64,000 nt of DNA from positions 854,501-918,500 of the forward strand of contig JAUIRK010000570.1 in NCBI GenBank assembly GCA_030549495.1, in the 5' to 3' direction. Within the stretch, counting starts at the first letter, position 1; each line of letters starts with the position of its first letter. This DNA is from Nectonema munidae. Its lineage: Eukaryota; Nematomorpha; Nectonematoida; Nectonematidae. The notes beneath the pieces were generated by a model. It was not told the origin of the DNA. It was given only the letters and a program-made list of their open reading frames with translations, and searched no databases. Position numbers and translations under genes: made by a program. This document shows positions 22,628 through 32,390 of the stretch, piece after piece.

Positions 22628-24620
22628 CAGTGCTTCTCAACCTGCGGGTCATGTTATCATGCAATATGGCGCTGCGTAGAGTTCCTATCATGTTCGCAGG
22701 GGCGGGTTGGACCATTTCTCAACCGAACACTGTCCGAGGGCCCACCAACTTCAAGGGGCACACATGCTTTACATGTAAACACACACACATCGCTACACTT
22801 GATGAATATTTATTGTGAATATTTTTAAACTTTTATTAACCTTCAATTTCAAAATGTCTCAAAGTGTAGAAAAATGCAAACAAAAGAGAAGGTGCTCCAA
22901 AGCGCAAAGAAAGAAAAACTTGACAAGATTCAGGAAACGTACATAAAATCTATGAATTAATTTCTAAGAACTGAACATTATCGAAGCAAGTCAAAGAAGT
23001 AGAAAACTGTGATTCAGAAGTAGACGCTAGACTTCAAAGGCTCGAAAAATCTCTACTGATATATAAACACTTATTTTCCTGAACCAGATCATTCAAGTAA
23101 AACATAGAGCTTTTTTCTTATCTGAATCAATCATTCAGTCAATCGAGCATGCTAAACATATGGGCTCCTGATTTGCGGTGTCCAAGTTGTATACCTATCA
23201 CAAAGAGCAGATATAAAATAAGGGAAATAATATTTTTTATGATAAAACGTTTTTTAGTCTTGAGGTAAACATTATGAAAAACATAACAAAATAAATCGAA
23301 TTATTTCTGCATTTTCTATGATTTATGCTACTTAGAATGATTGTAACAAAAGAATTTCATTCTAAAAAAATTGATTATAAAAATATAGAGATAATAGAAT
23401 TAAAATTTTTTTAATTTGTCTTTAATAAAATGAACTAAATTTCCTATAAAAAGTGATTGTTGTAAAAAACTAATTCGATCAAAATGTTTACTTGAAATAT
23501 CCAAAAAAATAACAATACCTTTCAAACGTTGATAAGTTTAATTTATAATTCAATAACTCCTTTCTTCCCGTTTCTTTGTTTTGAATTTTTAAAAATATGA
23601 AACTATTTTGCTGATAGCAGCAATCTGCCTGTGTACAAAGTGATTCCAAGATTTTGACTCAAATGACAACATGATTGTAAATCATAAGTCACATAATTAT
23701 CTCCTTGCAAATGGGATGGAGACAACTCGTACCTTTTCACAGCCTTTTACACATATCCATAGCCGAACACCAATACTCTTCCAAAGTTTCCAAAGTTTTT
23801 TCCCAATTTTTACGTTGTTCTATGAGATCTTTAAATTAAAAGAGTATGGCTTCAAAATCTGTTATTCGGAAGTTGGCAGTTTCTCTGTGCCAAAATATTT
23901 TTCAAATGAATTTACAACACTCGCAAATGAACAAAAAATAATTTACACACACTAGGAAATAAACTTGAGCAAATACGCTAACATTTGATTAAATTTTGGT
24001 GATTCTAACTCTTCAAATAGATCGTAGTCATGCTCATTCAGAAAAACTGTAATTTCTTTTCATGTTTCAAACAGGTTGATTATATCTCTTCAAGCTGAGA
24101 AACAGCGGCCTTTTGTCTTTCGAAAAGCAAAACTGTATTTTCACTTACAAAATCTTCACAAAAAGCGACTTAAAGATGAAATCATTGTGAAAAACAATTC
24201 TAATCCACTTGATCATCCATATACAATTATCGAGAGTTTATTTTTAACTTTATATACAAAATTTTGAAGCCAAAACCTTACTATGAAGGAAACAATGAGG
24301 GCTTTAATGATGAGCTTTTTCAATTCCATGAGGCTTCTTAGACTTTTCTATGCTTTAAATTCTGTGAATCCACCAGAAGTATTTTGTCAGCAGTTCAGAG
24401 CACTATTTTGGAAATGTCGCTGTGGGATAAAAACGCTTCTTCTTGTTCACAACGTTTTAACAGCATGCCATGCAACATCAGCTCCACTCTCCGATTGCTG
24501 AGGTGTTTTGCAGTTTATGTGGCTTCAAATTTGCGCTGCTTAGCACCGTATCAGGCATGGATTGATGCTTTAGAAACTCATTTTTTGCATTGTGAGAAAA
24601 AGTTAAACTAAAATACTCAT
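22628..24620 (-). mobile_element. hAT transposase relic (ZBED5/EPM2AIP1-like type)
   Basis: Read on the minus strand, the 24280-23980 region gives PHCFLHSKVLASKFCI, then TLDNCIWMIKWIR and IFKSLF. This matches the hAT motif HCFLHREALASK and the KIVNFI segment that follows it. Farther on, SEHDYDLF-type and FNQML residues (near 24010) correspond to the region after the WLSRG motif. Upstream (24600-24480), SSANLKPHKLQN resembles the BED zinc-finger end, normally MRPSKLQRHL. Frames shift repeatedly. The plausible element end lies at 22628, where CAGTGCTTCTCAACCTGCGG matches common hAT termini. I found no partner end; it may have been lost near the piggyBac copy at 24741. The type assignment rests on remembered family motifs. 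hAT enzymes are DDE transposases that make 8-bp target duplications. Confidence 0.66.
22697..22800. repeat. Short GC-richer repeat, copy 1
   Basis: Starts CAGGGGCGGGTTGGACC and contains GAGGGCCC and TTTACATGTAAACACAC. The same order (GGGGCGG, GGCCCGCG, then TTTACATGTAAACACAC) recurs at 59762-59866. It lies just inside the putative hAT end and may be part of that element or an insertion in it. CAGGGGCGG starts are seen in some hAT-derived MITEs, but I see no matching right end. Confidence 0.6.
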
Positions 24621-24740
24621 CATTCTATTTACTTTTCCACTTGATGTAGGGTATTATGATAATAATCTGAAATAAAGAGATGAAAATATAGATACGTTTA
24701 ATTATAAAAAACAAGAAACCTAGTATACTTATGCCATATG

Positions 24741-26211
24741 CCCATTAGGTGCCGATTTATTCACAGTACTCATTTGAGTACAGTTGGAACTAAAAGCAGT
24801 AATTTATATTTTTTACTAAAATTTAAAATGAATCTTTAAAACTTTTTCAAAAAGTCATATTTAAATCTTGGCAAAGCTCTTAATGAGTTGTATGATCATT
24901 TATCAAATCAAGAGGTTCATGATGATTTGAGTAGCTTCAATAAAAAAACCCCAAATTATTCTTTTTAAACATTTGAAGCTTTGTGTGAAAGAAGAAACAA
25001 ACTTATTGAGTATTTTTTGAATCAATATTTAATGACACTATAACACAAAACATAATTAATTTAATCAAGTTTAGATTACTCAGACAAATATATATATATG
25101 CTTGTTAGAAAAATAATCATAAATTATAATTGAAAACGAATGGATTTTAAAACTTTTTAAGAATTTTTTATTTAAGCCGTTATCATTCGCTAGCTTGATA
25201 AAATTTGTACTGGTCTCTTGATGAAGACGTTTCTATTCAATGTATTTTGTGATGTATGTCTCGAAACAGGTTCAAGAAATAAAAATATATATCGACCTAC
25301 AACTTTGATTCAAATGATAAAATGTGTAAAATTAGGTTTCTAGTGGATTTAATAAACACAAATTTTAGAAAATGGGGAGTTTTTCATAATCAACTATCTA
25401 TAGATGTAGTTATGGTTAAATATTTTTATCATCATCCTTCAAAACAATTTATTAAAAGTAGACATCTTATGTTTGGATTTAAAGAATTAATGTTACGTAG
25501 TTATGGTGATTTTGCTAAGTTTTTGATATTTATTGTGGTGCTAAAAACAGTAACATGAAAGGTAAAAAAGAACTTCTAGGAACAATAGTTGTTTTTGATT
25601 TGCTTAAATGCATAACGTTTTCAAGCAATCACATTAGTTTTTTTATTGATTTCTTGCAAGTTATGATCTCATGGTAAAATTAAATAACTTAGGGTTTAAA
25701 AACCCTTTTTGTTATGAAGCTATTCAACAGGAATAGGTGGAGTTGATTTGCATGATCAAGTTGTAAACACTTACAGAATTACTTTTCGATGAAAGAAATG
25801 GTGGTGAGTTATTTATACGTTGATGGTAAATGCATGTAAAAATAATTCAATTATTAAATAAGACTCCATGGATTTGTTATGTTTATTCGATACATAACGA
25901 GATAATATAACGAATCTGTAAAAATAACATCAGGAAGAGATATCCAGCTGCAAATTTTGGGTATTCAAAGAAAAGGTCACTTTCAAAAAATTGAAAAGCA
26001 TCTAGAATACGCTGGAGATGTAAAAAGTGCTAAACTAGAATATAATGTTTTTAATACATTAGGTAACATTGTCAACTCATCAATTTTGAGAAAGTTTTGC
26101 TCCAAATAATTAAAAAAAAATTTAATGAATTGAGACAAATGTTTTGATTATCTTTTAATTAAATTTGATTAGCAAAAGATTTTATTTTCATATGGGGTTC
26201 TAATGGGTTAA
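24741..26211 (+). mobile_element. piggyBac-like element, relic 2 (PGBD2/3-like core)
   Basis: The coding core (25322-25560) reads NFRKWGVFHNQLSIDVVMVKY, holding the first catalytic aspartate in the family motif GVFHEQLSID, followed by SKQFIKSRHLMFGFKE, normally RGKPIRFGYK. Near 25640, HISFFIDF is the second-aspartate region, normally FFDNFFTS. Near 25739-25850, GVDLHDQVVNTYRITF holds the third aspartate (GVDxxDQ), followed by KKWW. Stops and frame changes break it throughout. The right end is TTAA (26208-26211) preceded by CTAATGGG. A matching start, CCCATTAGG, lies at 24741, though its flanking TTAA has mutated. At about 1.47 kb it is shorter than usual full elements, so part has been lost. 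The motifs differ from relic 3, so this is a separate lineage. Confidence 0.85.
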
Positions 26212-26339
26212 TAATAATTATAAAATGAAAACGTATCCACAACCACTATAAGCGCTGCTGATTTCATAAGCCTAACCCGAAACTTTCCTAACATAAACCC
26301 AAAACGAGAGAATTAAATGATATATTCTAGCTTTACAAT

Positions 26340-26960
26340 TAAAATTTAAAGCTATTGAAAATTAATGAAGGACGCTGATAAAGCGAGTGTGGCGTATATG
26401 AAAAGCGTGTAGAAGCACTTAGATGAAAATGCTATCGAAATAACGTCAAAACGAATGGAAAATATATATGAACAAGGAAAAACCCGAAAGAAAAGTATAA
26501 TGGAACACTTATTTGAAGAAAACGGTGTGGTCTAAAGTGTGAAAAAACAGAGGGATAAAACTGATTTCAGTCACAATGAAATCATGGTATGAGAAATTAA
26601 AAATGGTGTAAGAAACTGTGTTAACCCATTTACCACCAATGTTCCTATTTTGGAACATAAGTAATTTCATCTTCGTCTGCTTTTTTCAATGACTTTGAAT
26701 ATAAATCGTCTGCGTTTTTTAGATATCGTCTGCTTTGCTTGGTCTTAAATGGGTTAATATAAGAGAAACAGAGCTGTGATTTATGACAAGGAAAGTAATG
26801 TATGGACGCGGTCTATGGAATCAGGAAATTTATGGAGAAATTGCATAGGAAAAAGAGAGCAGCTAGATTTACCTTTTAATGAGTAAGAAAGCCTTACGAC
26901 AAAGTTCAGAAAGAATCAAAGCTGCCACCTTTTTAGCCTTCAGATTTGATTTAACTTCTA
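26340..26960 (+). other. Unidentified low-AT block interrupted by a MITE
   Basis: Less AT-rich than its surroundings, with short readable peptides such as RAVIYDKESNVWTRSM (after 26765) and ADKASVAYMKSV (near 26373). None extends far enough to name a family. The MITE at 26621-26757 inserted into it. It may be the 5' part of one of the transposon relics that follow, but this is not shown. Confidence 0.35.
26621..26757 (+). mobile_element. TTAA MITE, family A, copy 1
   Basis: TTAA lies at both ends. The left terminus is CCCATTTACCACCAA; the right terminus, reverse-complemented, is CCCATTTAAGACCAAG. Just inside the left end is the palindrome ATGTTCC-TATTTT-GGAACAT. CGTCTGC occurs three times. 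The 137-bp copy differs from 57785-57922 at only three places (two substitutions and one T in a run), so both inserted recently from a common source. Confidence 0.97.
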
Positions 26961-27779
26961 TTTAAAAAAAGTCACGTTGAAAAACTACTTACATCTCATT
27001 GTTTGCAAAAGTAGGAGTATTTTATCCTCAACATATTATTACATAAATACACTCGAATATCGTTAATGCCAAATCACTTAGAGAAAACACTTGGATACGA
27101 GCTAGATAATCCTGTCACAATTATCCAGCAGGCCACCCTCGTTAAACGAAATTCATAATCAGAATCCTATTTTTCATTATTTTTTTCTCAAGTGATTTCT
27201 TCACTTCCCACTAAAAGAGGAAAGATAAAAAGAAATAATTTTTTTATTAAAAAGCACTTGGCGTGTTTGGTTACATATTTGAGTTATATTAGGAATATTT
27301 CAGTTATATTATGATATTAACTCCGTAAAATTCTACCATAAAATTATGGTTTTTTTTTCAAAAATCGAACAATTATCCAAAAATTTTTAAATGTTCCCTT
27401 CGGATTAATGAGTGTTGACTATAATAATTTAAACTCCTTAGAAAATTAATTTAAACTATTAAAAAATTATTATAGATGAGAATGTGGCAATAGAAAAACA
27501 AGAAAGTTAAAGCTAAGATAAATAGGTTATCGAAAACATAAAAATTCAAAACTTATAACAAAAAAATCCAATTTCGCCTATTTAACTCCTCTACAAATTC
27601 CAGTCATCTCAGCATACGTGTCTCCACCCCTACACAAATAAGAGCTTTGAAAAGGAACTTATAATTTCGGGTTAGCTACGCAAGTATGGTGTTTATTTTA
27701 ATTAAAAGATATGTTGAGGTACGAAAACTTACATCAAAAGCTAAAATTCTACATAAACATATGTTGATCTATTTGTACC

Positions 27780-28050
27780 TTATGTTAAAATACAACAAAG
27801 AAAGCAGTTGCTTGTTCGACATTCTTTCATAGACAATGAACTCTCAATGAATATGTTATCAGCAATTTGTTCAGATGAAGCTCCAGCTATGCTCGAGAAA
27901 CGCTGGTAAAATTAAATGCAGCATATATAGTTATTATGCACTGTGTTCTACACACACATACATTGGTAGCAAAAACGTTTTGTTTCAAAACTGGTAGAAG
28001 CATTAAAAATTGCAGTTAAAACGTTAACTTTTTGAAGAAATCCTTGCATT
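27780..28050 (+). mobile_element. hAT transposase fragment, relic 2
   Basis: Plus-strand reading gives NMLSAICSDEAPAMLEKR (near 27850-27900), matching the hAT motif CTDGAPAMLG around a catalytic aspartate. The next block, MHCVLHTHTLVAKTF (near 27940-27985), matches HCVLHRHALAAKT, and KNCS followed by NVNFLKK matches the next helix. It stops abruptly near 28050, where an unrelated protein relic starts, so the fragment was truncated or overwritten. It is the same broad hAT type as the relic at 22628-24620 but on the other strand. Confidence 0.68.
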
Positions 28051-28085
28051 ATTCACCATGAAAGATGTCTTATGCTTTTGTAATT

Positions 28086-28638
28086 CACTGAACTTTGTGA
28101 GCAACTGGAAATAACATATGATAACACCAACTGGTCACTTTTCATAGATGAATCCAAGGACAGCATGAAAGCTCTTCTACTACACAATCGTTACAATCTG
28201 CATTCTGTTCCCATAGCACAGCCGAATGATATGCAAATCTGAAAGAAATTCTAACAAGCATACGATAGGATGACCATAACTGGCATATTTGTGCAGATTT
28301 CAAGGTTATGGCCATGCTTACTGGCCTTCAACTTGGCTATGTTAAATTTTGCTGTTTCTTGTACTTATGAAACTCCAAAGCCAGAACTGAACATTATGTA
28401 CGCAAGGATTGGCCGATCCGAGATGAAATCGACAACATCATGCACAAACCATTTGTGAAAAGTGATAGAATTCTTTTACCACCTTTGCATATAAAAACTT
28501 GTTTCTAAAAGTTCATGTTCTCCTTTAGCGACGATTCAAAGGAAAATGGAACACTGGCATGTTGGCAAAATTCTGCTGAGGTATAAAAAAAAAGATCACA
28601 CTCCATACAAGAGGCTTAGAAGGACAAAAGTTGTTTAA
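28086..28638 (+). pseudogene. Relic of an uncharacterised repeat-associated protein, main fragment
   Basis: Three blocks read well. Block 1 (28086-28243) contains NTNWSLFIDESKDSMKALLL and then HNRYNLHSVPIAQ. Block 2 (28269-28504) contains DDHNWHICADFKVMAMLTGL, GYVKFCCFLYL, ARTEHYVRKDWPIRDE and SDRILLPPLHIK. Block 3 (28531-28638) contains RRFKGKWNTGMLAKFC and ends in a basic tail. I recall very similar uncharacterised proteins with LFIDSSKxSLK, DFKVMAMLTGLQ and RYQGRWDxxMLADYCW in many arthropod and some other animal genomes, where high copy number suggests a mobile element. No function is assigned. The middle of the protein is missing between blocks 2 and 3, and part of it turns up at 29060. 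A possible AATAAA lies near 28671. Confidence 0.7.
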
Positions 28639-29059
28639 ACTGACACGTTTGTGTTTTTAATTCATAACCAATAAATATTTTGTTATACCAACTAAAGTTT
28701 TGCTTTGTTTTTGTAACCCAGTATTTGCAATGTATTTATGTTGTATTGTAGTATTGTTCTTAATACGTAATATTTTGCACTATATTATGAAACATATATA
28801 ACCTCCTGGTACAGGAAAACGGTATTTAATTTGGAGGATAAATGCCAGATTCAGAAACAGAACTATTTTTGACCCAGAAACAGGTCTTATTTAATTTGTA
28901 CTTTTTTTGAACTTCAAATTTGTTACAGCAACACTTGAAAATGTACAAAAATTTCATAATAGTTTTTATATACAAAATAAGGTTACAATTCTAGTCACGA
29001 CTTATTTTTCATTGATTTAGGCACCATTTTGAAAAAAATCATCATTATTTATTGACTGT

Positions 29060-29290
29060 GTTACACAAAATGTTAAAAAATTTCAATTATTCCCATCTTT
29101 GAGTCAAGTTAAAATCAAAGAAGGCATCCTTGTAGGTCCTCAAATCTACAAAAATTTGCTTTTGAGTCTTTCAAGAAAGTATGCAATACTTTTTTGGGTA
29201 AGAATCGCACAGAAAAGTATGATCAAGTTGTTGATAAAATTTTTTTATATGACATTTTTCCGAAATTTTTGTTTGTTTTAAAAAATATGC
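29060..29290 (+). pseudogene. Second fragment of the same uncharacterised protein family
   Basis: Reads FPSLSQVKIKEGILVGPQIY near 29090-29150, which in remembered relatives (KFPKLSxxKIKEGIFVGPQI) lies between the PPLHIK and GRW blocks seen at 28086-28638. Here it lies downstream of the C-terminal block, so the order is rearranged or two copies overlap. Confidence 0.55.
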
Positions 29291-30084
29291 GCCTATATTT
29301 TCATATTTCAGAACGGTACTCTGAAGGACCAAACAAGATTCCATTATTCTGTACCACTTAAGTCATATTATTCTTCTTGTTGCTAGGGTTAGTATGTAAT
29401 ATAATATTAACAATAATTTGATAATCTAGAAAAGGGAATTTGTAAAAAAAAAACGTCATCATCTAATGACGAAGTTAACATTGCAATCAAAAGCGAAAAT
29501 ACCTTCTAAATTTACTATATAAAATATACCTAATAATATGCATAAATTGGACAACACATTTGATCACACCGCCATCTTTACTAATCAATTAGTGGTTTTT
29601 TGGACAGAGATAATCGCAAGTTATATTCGTAATCATAACAAAATTTTTTCTCAGTGAGGTTTTGAGCGGTTTATTTTAGTGGAAGAATTTTCTCTCATTT
29701 TTAGCAGTCAAGAAGAGAGTGGTATATCAGATGCGACTCTACGAATCAATATTTTCGGCAATTGCCTTTCTAGTTCTTATTTGCGACAAAAATATTATAT
29801 TTTACAAATGAGTTGTCCTAATAAAATTTTGGCTTTTTTTGTTTTACAAACTCGCGACAAAGCTGCACTGGCAGATTTTATATCACACCCCCCCCCCTCC
29901 CCCACCCCAACATCATTCTAGTTGTGATTTATTTATTCTCGAAGCCGAGCACTGTATAAAAACATCAAAATTGTTACAAAATTTGTTACTAAAAGTCCTA
30001 CACCTGATTAATTTTTTTGACAAGTACATTATATATACAAAAGCAAAGTTAAAAAAAATTAGCGTATTTTTTTTAGTTTAACTT
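29291..30084. other. Spacer with C-rich run
   Basis: No gene supported. A C-rich run with few interruptions lies at about 29887-29908. The overlapping 80-codon frames at 29679-30081 are compositional artefacts. Confidence 0.5.
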
Positions 30085-30260
30085 CTTTCTTCTTCTTTGT
30101 CTACACCTTATCCCCAAGTTGGGGTCGGTGGCTAAGATTCGCTGTCTCCACATCTCTCTGTTAAGTGGCTCGTCTTTGTTTAGTCCAAGCTTTTGCAGTC
30201 GCTCCTTCAGCCCATCCCTCTATCTCTTTCGTTGTCTGCCTTTTTTAACTAGAAGTTAAC
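30085..30260 (-). mobile_element. LINE ORF2 C-terminal tail fragment
   Basis: Reverse-complement translation gives KGRQRKR, then RDGLKERLQKLGLNKDEPLN, REMWRQRILATDP and NLG. The pattern GRPxKRWxDGxxEDLxxLG...DRxxWRxxxxxADP is the C-terminus of many animal non-LTR retrotransposon reverse-transcriptase proteins. Only the last 50 or so codons survive, and the rest of the element is absent. One in-frame interruption sits where the family usually has W. Confidence 0.7.
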
Positions 30261-32237
30261 TTTTAGTTTAACTTCTGTCTATTCTTCTCTAAATGGGACG
30301 TTAACCGTTTAACAAGTTTTTGAATTTTGAAGTTTTCCATAATATTTTTCTTTTCCTTATTTGCTTTTTTATTTTTCTTTTCCCACTTTTTCATCTATAA
30401 TATTTGAAATATGTATTTCCGATTTCAAGAGCTTAGTCACATGAAGTTGGGTATTCAGAAAATTAGAGAGGGGGAGGGGGTGTATTCAATATTTTAGAGA
30501 GGGCAAGGGGGGGGGGGGGGGGCTTAAAAAAAGCATCATAATTACGTGATTATTATTAATGAAGTTGGACTTTTAAAAGGTAATTCGTGTTACATCTAAT
30601 TTCTATCTAGAAAACTAACTTTTACAAATAAATTTAAGAAGAAACGTTTTATTCACAGGTTCAAAAAGAAAAATGAATTTAATTTTCATTTGAATACGTC
30701 TAAATATCAACTTAGAAATTTGAAAAAATAAAACACTGATGGCTGACCAAAAAGTAAAAAATTCGGCTTCTTGTATATAAGTTTCTGTTTAAATATTCAA
30801 TAAGTAAATAATGAAACTATAGCGCAAAAATCAACAAAAAAAATAATAAATAAAATAACAATTTATAAAATTATTATATATTATTAAAAGAAAAAGATTT
30901 ACTGTGTTCTACCAAAATTGGGCAAATTTCAAAAACTTTATATAGAAATAATTCTACCTAAAATTTCTCAGGAAGAGGAAAATTATTAATTCTTCTTATA
31001 CAAATAAAAATTTAAGAAATTTGATATTTTTTAGCTTTATTGCTATTTTAGTATAAAAAAATAAATTATTCTTTATTTTAATTTTTCTAGAACAAAAAAC
31101 TTCTAGAAATTAACTGGAGATAATTATTAAAACTCTTTGCCTTATTATATTGTTCAATCTCCTTTCTTGAAGGTTTTCAAGAAGATAAGATAGGCTTTTT
31201 TAAGGAAAAAATGTTCGATCACTTTTAATACCACAAAATCAATTGTATAATTGAATTTATTCCATCTGTACTTTAAAATATGATAATGATCTATGATGCG
31301 ATATTTTATAGGCTTTTTTGTCTTTTCCGCTAATAAAATTATGTTATGTAATGGTAATTTATAAATTGACAAAAAAATCTTTCTACTTTGCATCAGTCTA
31401 TCAATAAATGTGGAAATACTAATTTTGTCGGTATGTTTGGGCTATTTAAAAGTTGTTCACTGTTATCGGTGTGATGAGTACAAAGTGGGCAAAGTGGAAT
31501 TTTGTCTATGTAGGGATGATTTTGTCTAGGTATTGTTGAAGGAATCACGATTTATTAGTTCTACGGTTTAGCAGGTGTATGTTTTAGAACGAACTATAGT
31601 TTTTATTCCCCCCCCCTACCTTTCCCTTAGCCCTCCTACAATAAAACATTGAAAAATGCACTGGCTTGATTTATTATTAACCAAGAAACAAACTAATTTG
31701 TCGCGAACATATTGTTTTGGTTGTCAACGAAATCTCTTGTTCTCGTATATTTCGTTTGCAAGGTGAGTTAATGCGCAAACAATTTTCTCTATTTGTATAT
31801 ACGTGTGAATGTGTATTAAATATGAACATATAAGCGGAGGGACGCATCAAATATAAAGTGGGTGCTGAATTATTAGCAGTGTGAGGGTGGTGACAAAAAT
31901 TTAAAATGGAATAAATTAGTATTATTATTATTATTAATATTATGTACATTTGAGACATTGTTTAAATGCAATAATAAACATCATGACATTGCTCAAAATA
32001 AACAAGAGAGGGTGGGGTCATGATTTTAGTACATAAATTTATTTTCATGGGAAACACCTGCGATTTCGAAACCACAAAAACATTTATCATACAAATAAAC
32101 AAGCGTCTATAAGTGGTGTGTGTGTATTCCTAATCACGTCACGCATATCATTCTACTTGGCTTTTTGCAAATGTATTAATACCGAGTTTGGGCTTGGCTA
32201 ATTATGGTATACGGTTAAACACTTACCGGTATTTAAA
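30261..32237. other. AT-rich spacer with a poly-G tract
   Basis: G16 at 30507-30522 inside a wider G-rich block (30468-30522). C-rich runs occur near 31610-31635, and an imperfect (TTA)n lies near 31915-31940. The minus-strand frames at 31154-31393 and 31677-31958 are low-complexity and unsupported. No gene seen. Confidence 0.5.
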
Positions 32238-32390
32238 GGCCAATGGCATGACAGGTTGATTGAGATGATGGACTCAGCACGGAAGCCTCTGGGTTCGATT
32301 CCTCATCGATACCAATTTGTTCATAGTTTGACATAAGCGGATCAGTGACTTGTCAATGAAAACACACCCACGGTACTTTTACCTTACATT
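32238..32390 (+). mobile_element. tRNA-derived SINE, diverged copy
   Basis: The head contains GGACTCAGCACGG and the box B promoter motif TGGGTTCGATTCC (32290-32302), giving tRNA-like RNA polymerase III signals. The downstream body shares CATAGTT and a tail ending TGAAAACACACCCACGG, then TTTTACCTTAC, with the SINEs at 41483, 45161 and 51203. The head differs more than the tail, so it may be a sister subfamily. Confidence 0.7.

Noticed and set aside
22319-22828. 169-codon open frame, the longest in the window
   Set aside because: It crosses a hAT end and a shared repeat, has no homologous motif, and its composition follows the repeat DNA.
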